Positions 51,805-58,833 of a stretch of 58,833 nt of DNA are shown here, in pieces. The stretch spans positions 1 through 58,833 of the forward strand of contig JASFYX010000051.1 in assembly GCA_045046885.1 (NCBI GenBank), in the 5' to 3' direction. Origin of the DNA: CG1-02-35-72 sp045046885. Lineage in GTDB: Bacteria; Bacteroidota; Bacteroidia; Flavobacteriales; Flavobacteriaceae. Position numbers and translations under genes: made by a program. The notes under the pieces were generated by a model. That model did not search any database. It was not told where the DNA came from and saw only the letters and a program-made list of their open reading frames with translations. The stretch's first letter is position 1, and each line of letters begins with the position of its first letter.

Positions 51805-52494
51805 ATGATCAAACTACATAATTTACACAAATCATATCCTATAGGTAAAGATTCTTTACACGTTTTAAAGGGTTTAGATTTGCATATTAAAGAAGGAGAA
51901 TTTGTTTCTATTATGGGGTCTTCTGGGTCTGGTAAATCTACACTTTTAAATATTTTAGGCTTGTTAGATACCCATGATATTGGTGATTATTTTTTAAATG
52001 GTCAACTTATAGAAAATTTAAACGAAAAAAAAGCGGCTATACTCAGAAATAAATTTTTAGGATTTGTATTTCAATCATTCAATCTTATCAATTACAAAAG
52101 TGCTTTAGAAAATGTGGCTTTACCGCTATATTACAAAGGTATTGCGCGTAAAGAACGTCAGAAAATTGCGATGGAATATCTTGAAAAGGTAGATTTGGGG
52201 CCTTGGGCAACGCATTTACCCAGCGAAATGTCTGGTGGTCAAAAACAACGCGTTGCTATAGCACGTTCGCTAGTAGCACAACCAAAAGTTATTTTAGCAG
52301 ATGAGCCTACAGGCGCCTTAGATTCTACAACATCTAGCTCTGTGATGGATATTCTACAAGGTATTAATAATGAGGGTATGACAATTATAGTCGTCACTCA
52401 CGAAGAGGATATAGCCGAAAGAACAGGCCGCATTATCCGCCTAAAAGATGGTATCATTATTAAAGATGAAATACCTACAAAAGTTTCTATTTAA
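51805..52494 (+). CDS. MacB/LolD-type ABC transporter ATP-binding protein
   Basis: A 229-residue nucleotide-binding subunit: Walker A GSSGSGKS (about 38-45), Q-loop FVFQSFNLI near 89, signature SGGQKQRVAIARS near 145, Walker B VILADEPTGALD near 165 and switch His in VVTHEED near 199. It is the first gene of a four-gene export operon with two permeases and an adaptor. It belongs to the MacB-like group that energises periplasmic movement (mechanotransmission) rather than import. Confidence 0.93.
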   Translation: MIKLHNLHKSYPIGKDSLHVLKGLDLHIKEGEFVSIMGSSGSGKSTLLNILGLLDTHDIGDYFLNGQLIENLNEKKAAILRNKFLGFVFQSFNLINYKSALENVALPLYYKGIARKERQKIAMEYLEKVDLGPWATHLPSEMSGGQKQRVAIARSLVAQPKVILADEPTGALDSTTSSSVMDILQGINNEGMTIIVVTHEEDIAERTGRIIRLKDGIIIKDEIPTKVSI

Positions 52495-52504
52495 AGTTAA
52501 GACA

Positions 52505-53734
52505 ATGTTTGATATAGACCTTTGGCGCGAAATATTTCAGAATCTAGGCAAGAATAAATTGAGAACCATTTTATCTGGGTTTACAATTTCATTTGCAATT
52601 TTGTTATTTACACTTTTATTTGGTATTGGTAATGGTTTAAAACATTCGTTTGAAAAGGCATTTGTAGATGATGCTCAGAATTCTATTTTTATAAGATCTG
52701 GTCGTACTTCAAAGCCTTATAAAGGCATGCAGTCTGGTCGAAGAGTACAACTTAAAAATAAAACCTTAAATTTTATAAAAGATAAATACGATAATAAAGT
52801 AGAATATATTACAGCACGTATCTACAAAAATGTACAATTAATTTACAAAAACGAACAAGCTAGTTATTCTTTAAGAGCTGTCCATCCCGATCATCAATTT
52901 TTAGAAAAGACTATTATTGATGAGGGACGCTATATTAATTTACTCGATTTAAAAAAGAAATCTAAAGTTTTAGTTATAGGGCGCTTGGTAAAAGAAGATT
53001 TATTTGGAGATAAAAATGCTTTGGGAAAGTTTGTCAATGTAAGCGGTTTATCTTATAAAATAATTGGTGTCTTTTCTGATGAAGGAGGCGATAATGAAGA
53101 ACGTTTGATATATATGCCCATTACTACAGCACAACAAATTTATGGTAATAATGATTATATAGATCAGATAAATTTAACCTTTGACCCTAAAATGAGTATT
53201 TCAAAAGCTATTGTTTTTGGAAACACATTGTCTAAAGTTTTAAAAGAAAAATTATTTATTGCTCCTAGAGACCAAAGTGGTTTACGCGTTAGTAATATGG
53301 CCGAAGCTACTAAAAGTACCCGCCTTATTATGTTTGGATTAAATATTATAATCCTATTTATAGGGACAGGAACGCTTATAGCCGGTATTATTGGTATCAG
53401 TAATATTATGGTTTATATAGTAAATGAGCGCACTAAAGAATTGGGTATAAGAAAAGCTTTGGGTGCGTCACCTAAATCTATTATTACTATGATTTTATTG
53501 GAATCAATTCTAGTCACAGCTTTAGCTGGGTATTTTGGTTTGTTGTTGGGAACAGGCATTTTAAAGCTGGTTGGCGATAGTTTAGAAAAGTACTTCATAA
53601 TTAATCCTAGTGTAGATACAGGTGTTGTCATTGGAGCTACTATAGTTCTCATATTAAGCGGTATAATGGCGGGTTATTTACCAGCTAAACGTGCTGCTAG
53701 AATTAAGCCAATAGTGGCCTTAAGTGATAAATAA
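52505..53734 (+). CDS. MacB-like ABC transporter permease (first)
   Basis: A 409-residue permease with one N-terminal membrane helix (about 22-45, after NKLRTILSGFTISFAILLF), a large periplasmic MacB-core domain (about 45-275), and a C-terminal FtsX domain with three helices (about 280-405; NERTKELGIRKALGASPKSI is the coupling region). Start ATG at 52505 is 10 bp after the ATPase gene; the upstream open frame would overlap that gene. It pairs with the next, homologous but distinct, permease. Confidence 0.9.
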   Translation: MFDIDLWREIFQNLGKNKLRTILSGFTISFAILLFTLLFGIGNGLKHSFEKAFVDDAQNSIFIRSGRTSKPYKGMQSGRRVQLKNKTLNFIKDKYDNKVEYITARIYKNVQLIYKNEQASYSLRAVHPDHQFLEKTIIDEGRYINLLDLKKKSKVLVIGRLVKEDLFGDKNALGKFVNVSGLSYKIIGVFSDEGGDNEERLIYMPITTAQQIYGNNDYIDQINLTFDPKMSISKAIVFGNTLSKVLKEKLFIAPRDQSGLRVSNMAEATKSTRLIMFGLNIIILFIGTGTLIAGIIGISNIMVYIVNERTKELGIRKALGASPKSIITMILLESILVTALAGYFGLLLGTGILKLVGDSLEKYFIINPSVDTGVVIGATIVLILSGIMAGYLPAKRAARIKPIVALSDK

Positions 53735-53739
53735 AGTTT

Positions 53740-54981
53740 ATGAAGTTTTTATTTGACATAGATACATGGCAAGAAATTTTCGGAAGCATCCGAAAGAATA
53801 AGCTGAGAACTGCCATTACCATAATTGGGGTGACTTGGGGTATTTTTCTATTGGTAGTTTTATTAGGTGCCGCACGTGGAATGAGCAATAACTTTGATAA
53901 ACTTTTTGGTGACTTTGCCACAAATAGTGTTTTTGTTTGGGCGCAATCTACAAGTAAACCTTTTAAGGGATTTCAAAAAGGGCGTCGAGTACGTTTAACA
54001 ACAAGAGATGTAGAAGCCATACGGCAAGAAGTTAAAGGAGTTTCTTTGGTAGTTCCTCGAAACCAAACACAAAGCTTGGTAGTTAGAAACTTTCAGACAG
54101 GAAATTTTAGAATATCAGGAGACTATCCAGAACTAAATTTAGTACAAAAAAAGGATATGGTTTGGGGGCGTTTCATCAATGAAAATGACATCAAATATAA
54201 AAAGAAAGTTTGTGTTGTAGAAGAAGATATTTACAAACAATTATTTAAAAAAGACGAATATCCCATCGGTCAACTGGTAAAAATAAATAACATAAATTAT
54301 AAGGTAGTTGGTGTTTATAAAAAAAGTGCAACGATACAAATAGGAAACGATGATTTTCATATTCCCTTTAGCACTTTTCAACAAATTTACAATCAAGGTA
54401 ACAAAATTGGTTGGATGATGATTACAGGCAATCCCGATATGAGTATTAAACAAATGGAGGTAGATGTGAAACTATTGTTGAAAAACCTTCACAAAATTCA
54501 CCCCGATGATAAGCGCGCATTTGGTAGTTTTAATTTGGGTGAAATGTTTGCCAAGGTTACAGGTTTTTTAACGGGTATGCAATTTTTAACCTGGTTTGTG
54601 GGTATTGCTACATTAATAGCCGGTGTTTTTGCCATTGGTAACATCCTATTAATTACTGTTAAAGAACGTACTAAAGAAATAGGTATCCGCCGTGCTTTAG
54701 GTGCTGTTCCTATGGAAATTAAACGTCAAGTTATTTTAGAATCTGTTTTTTTAACTTTTACGGCAGGTATGTTGGGTATTATTATTGGCGGCCTTGTTTT
54801 AATGTTTATTGATGCCACTATCGCCAATGGTGAAAATTCAATTTTAACAAACCCAACAGTAAACATTCCTGTAATACTCATAGCCTTTTCAACCCTTGTT
54901 GTATTAGGTACTTTAATAGGATTAATCCCAGCGCAACGCGCAGTTAGTATAAAACCAATAGAAGCATTAAGAGAAGAATAA
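53740..54981 (+). CDS. MacB-like ABC transporter permease (second)
   Basis: A 413-residue paralog of the preceding permease with the same layout: N-terminal helix after KNKLRTAITIIGVTWG, periplasmic core, and FtsX domain with KERTKEIGIRRALGAVPMEIKRQ near 300. The opening FDIDTWQEIF parallels FDIDLWREIF of its neighbour. The presence of two different permeases points to a heterodimeric channel complex. Only 5 bp separate it from the previous gene. Confidence 0.9.
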   Translation: MKFLFDIDTWQEIFGSIRKNKLRTAITIIGVTWGIFLLVVLLGAARGMSNNFDKLFGDFATNSVFVWAQSTSKPFKGFQKGRRVRLTTRDVEAIRQEVKGVSLVVPRNQTQSLVVRNFQTGNFRISGDYPELNLVQKKDMVWGRFINENDIKYKKKVCVVEEDIYKQLFKKDEYPIGQLVKINNINYKVVGVYKKSATIQIGNDDFHIPFSTFQQIYNQGNKIGWMMITGNPDMSIKQMEVDVKLLLKNLHKIHPDDKRAFGSFNLGEMFAKVTGFLTGMQFLTWFVGIATLIAGVFAIGNILLITVKERTKEIGIRRALGAVPMEIKRQVILESVFLTFTAGMLGIIIGGLVLMFIDATIANGENSILTNPTVNIPVILIAFSTLVVLGTLIGLIPAQRAVSIKPIEALREE

Positions 54982-54993
54982 AAAATTACAACT

Positions 54994-56130
54994 ATGAACA
55001 AGACATTAAAAATTATTTTATTTAGCATTTTCGGAATCTTATTTTTGACCGTTATGATATGGTTTGCAAAGAAAAATTCTAAATCGCCCATAGAATATAC
55101 AACAGAAAAAGCCTTTAAAGCCACCATTATTAACAAAGCTGTGGCAACGGGGAAAGTAATTCCAGAAGAAGAAATTTTAGTAAAACCCCAAATTTCTGGA
55201 ATCATTGAGCGCATATTTCTAGAAGAAGGCGCCAAAGTAAAAAAAGGCGACTTGATAGCTACTGTTAGAGTAGTGCCTAATATTCAAGCCTTAAACAATG
55301 CTAAAGGGCGCGTTGAAAATGTGAAAATCCAGCTTAGAAATGCCAAAATTATCTATAAGCGCAATAAAGATTTATACGCAAAAGGTGTTATTTCTAAAGC
55401 CGATTTTGAAAAGTACGAATTGTCATATTCGCAATCTAAACAAGATCTAAAAAATGCTTTAAGCGATTTAGATATTATTAAAAAAGGCTCTACTTCTGGC
55501 TTAGGTATGTCAGCTAACACAAACATAAGAGCTACAATGACAGGCGTAATATTAGAAATTCCTGTTAAAGAAGGCGATCAAGTAATACAAAGTAATACTT
55601 TTAATGCAGGCACTACAATTGCTTCTATTGCAGATCTTAATAAAATGATTTTTGAAGGTAAAGTTGATGAAGCTGAAGTTGGAAAACTTAAAAAGGGAAC
55701 CATATTAAATGTTTCATTAGGTGCTATAGACGATAAAGAATTTGAAGCCAAATTAAATTTTATTGCGCCAAAAGGAACCGAAGAAAATGGTGCTGTTCAA
55801 TTTAAAATAAAAGCCGATGTTGAATTAGATAAAGACTATTTTATTAGAGCAGGTTACAGTGCTAATGCTTCTATAATTTTAGATAGGAGAGATAGTGTAC
55901 TGTCTATAAAAGAGGCCTTGTTAAAGTTTGATAAAAAAACTGAAAAGCCTTATGTAGAGGTTAAAGTAGGCGATCAGAAATTTGAAAGACGCGACTTAAA
56001 ACTAGGCTTATCTGATGGTATTAATGTTGAGGTTTTAAAAGGTATAACGGCAAAAGACGAGATTAAAGTTTGGAATAAAGCCAAAAAAGACGATGAAGAA
56101 CCAAGAAGAGGCGGTAGAGGAAGAAGATAG
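54994..56130 (+). CDS. periplasmic adaptor (MacA/HlyD family) of the export complex
   Basis: A 378-residue membrane-fusion protein. An N-terminal helix (about 5-23) anchors it to the inner membrane; a lipoyl/barrel-sandwich half (QISGIIERIFLEEGAKVKKGDLIATV, about 62-88) precedes an alpha hairpin (about 95-165), the second lipoyl half (ATMTGVILEIPVKEGDQV), beta-barrel and membrane-proximal domains. The Arg/Gly-rich tail (GGRGRR) is unusual. It lies 12 bp after the second permease. An outer-membrane TolC partner must lie elsewhere. The exported substrate is unknown. Confidence 0.9.
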   Translation: MNKTLKIILFSIFGILFLTVMIWFAKKNSKSPIEYTTEKAFKATIINKAVATGKVIPEEEILVKPQISGIIERIFLEEGAKVKKGDLIATVRVVPNIQALNNAKGRVENVKIQLRNAKIIYKRNKDLYAKGVISKADFEKYELSYSQSKQDLKNALSDLDIIKKGSTSGLGMSANTNIRATMTGVILEIPVKEGDQVIQSNTFNAGTTIASIADLNKMIFEGKVDEAEVGKLKKGTILNVSLGAIDDKEFEAKLNFIAPKGTEENGAVQFKIKADVELDKDYFIRAGYSANASIILDRRDSVLSIKEALLKFDKKTEKPYVEVKVGDQKFERRDLKLGLSDGINVEVLKGITAKDEIKVWNKAKKDDEEPRRGGRGRR

Positions 56131-56149
56131 TACTCTAAAAATAATTTAC

Positions 56150-56178
56150 AAAAAGAGGCTTTTTTAGAGCCTCTTTTT
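56150..56178 (+). terminator. terminator of the MacAB-like operon
   Basis: AAAAGAGGCT and AGCCTCTTTT pair as a 10-bp stem around a T-rich loop, followed by T-rich sequence. It lies 20 bp after the adaptor stop codon. Confidence 0.85.
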
Positions 56179-56284
56179 GTGTTTTTAAGAGGACATTAAA
56201 AAAATAAAAAAATCTAACAAAAATCAGTATATAAATTAATGAATTTTGAGTAACTTTATACGGTAAATTTAAAACTTAAAAATT

Positions 56285-56665
56285 ATGGAGACAGAATTGT
56301 TACATTTAGGTGATTTAAAATTCAATTTAGACGTATGGTTAAGAGAGCTTAAGTTTCATAAGCAAGAGTTAGGTTTTTTCGAAAAAAAATTGGAAGAACT
56401 ATCTATTAGAAATTTAGGACATGACGCTATGATACCTCTTGAAAAATTTCAAAATAAAATAGCTAAAGAACGTCAGGCTATAAACGATTTAAAGCATCGT
56501 ATTAAATTTAAAATGAATCTTTTAAATAGCTTATCTGAAAATGATTCTATCGATAGAAAGCATCATGATAATCAGGTTTTATTATCTGAAGAAATGGCCA
56601 CTTTTAACAAATTAAACATAGAGTTAAAAGCCAAAATGATGAATTATTTTTTACGTTGGTTATAG
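56285..56665 (+). CDS. hypothetical coiled-coil protein
   Basis: A 126-residue, highly charged helical protein that I do not recognise. It begins ETELLHLGDLKFNLDVWLRELKFHKQEL and shows repeated Leu/Ile spacing compatible with two or three long helices up to about residue 115. No signal peptide or membrane helix. It is a monocistronic gene between the export operon terminator and a predicted outer-membrane barrel. Codon use looks like its neighbours. Confidence 0.7.
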   Translation: METELLHLGDLKFNLDVWLRELKFHKQELGFFEKKLEELSIRNLGHDAMIPLEKFQNKIAKERQAINDLKHRIKFKMNLLNSLSENDSIDRKHHDNQVLLSEEMATFNKLNIELKAKMMNYFLRWL

Positions 56666-56738
56666 ATTAAAGTGTTTTGTATTATTAATGTAGGTTTTAT
56701 ATAATATAAAATCTTTTATATTATTATCATTAAGATTA

Positions 56739-57929
56739 ATGAGGAGAATTTTTATCTTTTTAAGCCTATTTACTTTTTTTTTCGCTCAATCTCAAAAATC
56801 TGTTTTTTATTCTGATAAAAGTGATAAATCTTTAAAGTTGAATAATTTTGGGTTGGAAGTTTATAATTTAAACTTTATAAAAAATAATGAATACTTTAAT
56901 TATATTGCTGATGGTTATACACTATTAGGCTCACAGTTACAGCCAGAATTTATATACAACGCCTCGTCTAATACACAGTTTAGAGTGGGGCTATTTTTGC
57001 TTAAAAATTTTGGAACGCCTAATGTTTCTAAAGGCATACCTGTATTAAGTTTTAATTACTTTAAAAGCCACCACACCTTCTCAATTGGAAATTTATATGC
57101 TAGGAATAACCATAATTTGATTGAGCCAATAATGGCTAGTGAAAAAATATTAACTTCAGATGTTTTAGAAAATGGGGTGGAATATATTTTTGACAATAAC
57201 AATGTTAATTTTGACTTTTGGCTGAATTGGGAAAATTATATTAAGAAGAATGATAATGATAGAGAAGTTTTTACACTAGGAGTTTCAGGAAGCGTATTGC
57301 TTCTGAAACAAAAAAAACATGAAATTAGTTTGCCTGTACAATTTATATATTACCATAAGGGAGGCCAAATAAATAAAAAATATAGGGTTGAAAATAATCT
57401 GGATAGTATTTTAAATTTTCAAAACAAATCATTAGGCATAAAATATAAATACCTAATAAATTATTCAACAAGTTTAGGTTTTGAATATTATTATTTAAAT
57501 CAAAAAATAGGTACGTTAATTAACGAATTCCCTTTTAAAAGTGGCTATGCACATTATTTTATAGCCTCTTTAATTTCAAAAAAAATTGAATTTAAACTGA
57601 CTTATTTTACTGGAAATAAATTTATTTCAGCTAAGGGTAATGATATGTTTCAAAGTTATAGTAAAAAAATTAACAATAATTATTGGAATGGTGTTTTAGA
57701 TAATAGATATGTTAACCATACCGAACCACGTAGGAAATTACTATTTGCAAAATTTATATACAAAAAGACTCTTTCTAAAGCCATTACTTTAGGTTTTCAA
57801 GGTGAAGGATATTACCAATTAAATGATGCCGTCTTAAACAGTCTGCCATTTTTAAAAAACAAAAAAAATAACTTTGATTATAATTATGGTATTTATCTAA
57901 TATTTGATGATGTCTTTTCGTTTAAATAA
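56739..57929 (+). CDS. hypothetical exported protein, probable outer-membrane beta-barrel
   Basis: A 396-residue protein with a signal peptide to about residue 18 (LFTFFFAQSQ). The rest alternates short beta-prone, aromatic-rich strands (TQFRVGLFLLKNFG, FSIGNLYARN, KIEFKLTYFTG, AITLGFQGEGYYQL) and ends in Phe-Lys (DDVFSFK), close to the aromatic C-terminus of barrel proteins. I would expect 14-18 strands. No family is recognised. The 73-bp gap upstream is A/T-rich without a clear promoter. Confidence 0.65.
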   Translation: MRRIFIFLSLFTFFFAQSQKSVFYSDKSDKSLKLNNFGLEVYNLNFIKNNEYFNYIADGYTLLGSQLQPEFIYNASSNTQFRVGLFLLKNFGTPNVSKGIPVLSFNYFKSHHTFSIGNLYARNNHNLIEPIMASEKILTSDVLENGVEYIFDNNNVNFDFWLNWENYIKKNDNDREVFTLGVSGSVLLLKQKKHEISLPVQFIYYHKGGQINKKYRVENNLDSILNFQNKSLGIKYKYLINYSTSLGFEYYYLNQKIGTLINEFPFKSGYAHYFIASLISKKIEFKLTYFTGNKFISAKGNDMFQSYSKKINNNYWNGVLDNRYVNHTEPRRKLLFAKFIYKKTLSKAITLGFQGEGYYQLNDAVLNSLPFLKNKKNNFDYNYGIYLIFDDVFSFK

Positions 57930-57950
57930 TAATCTTATTTATTACGTTTG

Positions 57951-58637
57951 TTATAATTCAAAATTAAAACCAAATCCAATACTAGCTGTATTTATACCGG
58001 CGTTAGGCTGTTTTAACTCGGCATTAGACATATGACGTAATTTACCCGATACGTTAAAAAATAGCTTATTGTTAATACGTGTTTGCAAACCTACGCCTAT
58101 TGTAGAAACAAAGGCATAACCTCTGGCTAAGCGTTCTGTTGCTTTACTAATTGTCATAGGACCAAACCCAAAAAGAGCATAGAGTTCTTCGCCTTTAAAA
58201 AGTTTTCTTCTTATAATTAGATTACCTATCATTAAAATTTCTGTTAGGTGTCTATTTTGTGTGTAAAATGCACGTTTAGCTTCAAAATTGGGTTCTGTAT
58301 CTTTAATATAGTATAAATTTAGGAGTTGGTGTTGTGCAAAACCAATTGTAGGTTCTATGAGTAAATCTAGATTGAATTTTCCACGCTTAAGCGGATAAAA
58401 AAACTGCAAGGCTATGGTATTGGTTTTATAATTGTAATCGTTTTCATGTAGCAAAGCACCACCTTGTACACCATAGGCATAAGAAAAGCCAAGTTTATAG
58501 GGCTTTAATTTGTTTTTTTGTCCACTAACAACAACTGTTGTACTAAAAAAAATCGCTATTAATAAACTAAACCTAAGCAAATTGTTGGGCGATTTTTTCT
58601 GCTTTTCTATTTTCCGAATAATCGTAAAAACCTTCAC
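57951..58637 (-). CDS. acyloxyacyl hydrolase / PagL-like lipid A 3-O-deacylase
   Basis: A protein of up to 228 residues forming an eight-stranded outer-membrane barrel. Near residue 205, RHMSNAELKQPNAGIN matches the PagL signature H-x-S-N-A-x-x-x-x-P-N-x-G, with the catalytic His and Ser; the Phe of GFGFNFEL ends the last strand. It would remove the 3-O acyl chain from lipid A. The ATG at 58637 lies 65 bp inside the upstream gene; a TTG at 58580 gives a better-placed signal peptide (LRFSLLIAIFFSTTVVVSG) and an 8-bp overlap, so the real start may be there. Confidence 0.8.
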   Translation of the reverse strand: MKVFTIIRKIEKQKKSPNNLLRFSLLIAIFFSTTVVVSGQKNKLKPYKLGFSYAYGVQGGALLHENDYNYKTNTIALQFFYPLKRGKFNLDLLIEPTIGFAQHQLLNLYYIKDTEPNFEAKRAFYTQNRHLTEILMIGNLIIRRKLFKGEELYALFGFGPMTISKATERLARGYAFVSTIGVGLQTRINNKLFFNVSGKLRHMSNAELKQPNAGINTASIGFGFNFEL

Positions 58638-58833
58638 CTGATTTAACTCCTGTTTTACCAGCAGTCACCATATTTACCAGTAAGGGACATGGCGCGTATT
58701 TAGGATTACCAAATCCGTCATAAAGGACGTTTAAGATAGACAAACACACATCTAAGCCAATAAAATCGGCTAATTGTAATGGTCCCATAGGATGTGCCAT
58801 ACCCAATTTCATAACGGTATCTATTTCGTAAAC
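58573..58833 (-). CDS. 3-hydroxyacyl-CoA dehydrogenase, C-terminal part (runs off the window)
   Basis: An open frame from the window edge to TAA at 58575-58573, 86 codons. It contains DTVMKLGMAHPMGPLQLADFIG, LYDGFGNPKYAPCPLL and SGEGFYDY, which are the C-terminal domain of 3-hydroxybutyryl-CoA dehydrogenase (PaaH/Hbd type). It oxidises 3-hydroxyacyl-CoA to 3-oxoacyl-CoA. The 5' part is missing. The tail is followed by, or overlaps, the PagL-like gene. Confidence 0.9.
   Translation of the reverse strand, partial: VYEIDTVMKLGMAHPMGPLQLADFIGLDVCLSILNVLYDGFGNPKYAPCPLLVNMVTAGKTGVKSGEGFYDYSENRKAEKIAQQFA

Noticed and set aside
54726..55235. Minus-strand open frame of 169 codons
   Set aside because: It spans the junction of two well-supported plus-strand genes (permease and adaptor) and mirrors their codons.
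1..58833. CRISPR arrays, tRNA, rRNA, prophage or conjugation genes
   Set aside because: No regularly spaced direct repeats, no cloverleaf-like or rRNA-like sequence, and no phage or transfer proteins were seen on reading both strands.

Overview
The window looks like a low-G+C chromosome segment of a marine-type Flavobacteriaceae (Bacteroidota). Supporting signs are a type IX secretion C-terminal sorting domain, TlpA proteins with an N-terminal DUF4369-like domain, a TPR/histidine kinase/AraC hybrid regulator, -7 elements of the TAnnTTTG type with an upstream TTG, many Bacteroidota lipoproteins, and no Shine-Dalgarno-like sequences. I saw no rRNA, tRNA, CRISPR array or insertion sequence.

Layout. 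0-8.4 kb: end of an LptF/LptG-like permease, EamA transporter, accA, NAD(P)HX repair enzyme, two tandem TlpA-like lipoproteins, hutH, an OmpW-like porin. 8.4-22.9 kb: histidine phosphatase, clpB, a T9SS leucine-rich-repeat protein, a hybrid two-component regulator, ytxJ, fahA, glyA, rmuC, an acyltransferase. 23.1-29.15 kb: a tight six-gene operon, XRE-cupin regulator / KamA-family radical SAM enzyme / PcaI / PcaJ / beta-amino-acid-type class III aminotransferase / PcaF. 29.2-33.55 kb: an accessory island, all genes on the minus strand, with related imperfect palindromes at several gene junctions. It carries a DUF262-HNH nuclease paired with an EcoRI-family adenine methylase, and a membrane protein coupled to a 37-residue acidic microprotein. 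33.6-39.2 kb: DPP-IV-like peptidase, phosphodiesterase, HAD phosphatase and prfB, with two degraded gene tails in the gaps. 39.3-46.3 kb: a compact DUF2891 / Nramp-like / pxpA / pxpB / pxpC / metzincin operon. 46.4-58.8 kb: threonine aldolase, M28 peptidase, msrA, DAACS symporter, a MacAB-like export operon, a predicted barrel protein, a PagL-like lipid A deacylase, and the end of a 3-hydroxyacyl-CoA dehydrogenase running off the edge.

A theme is protein and amino-acid consumption: secreted or periplasmic peptidases (DPP-IV, M28, metzincin), an amino-acid/dicarboxylate symporter, and catabolic enzymes for histidine, tyrosine, threonine/glycine and 5-oxoproline. The most interesting part is the 23-29 kb operon. 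The radical SAM protein keeps the aminomutase cluster cysteines, the carboxylate-binding Arg and a candidate PLP lysine, but lacks both Asp residues that read the lysine side chain; an Arg aligns with one of them. Followed by a beta-amino-acid-type aminotransferase and 3-oxoadipate CoA-transferase/thiolase homologs, it suggests an undescribed route: acidic alpha-amino acid (2-aminoadipate favoured, glutamate possible) to beta-amino acid, to beta-keto acid, to beta-ketoacyl-CoA, to acetyl-CoA plus succinyl-CoA (or malonyl-CoA). This is inference; enzyme assays would decide it.
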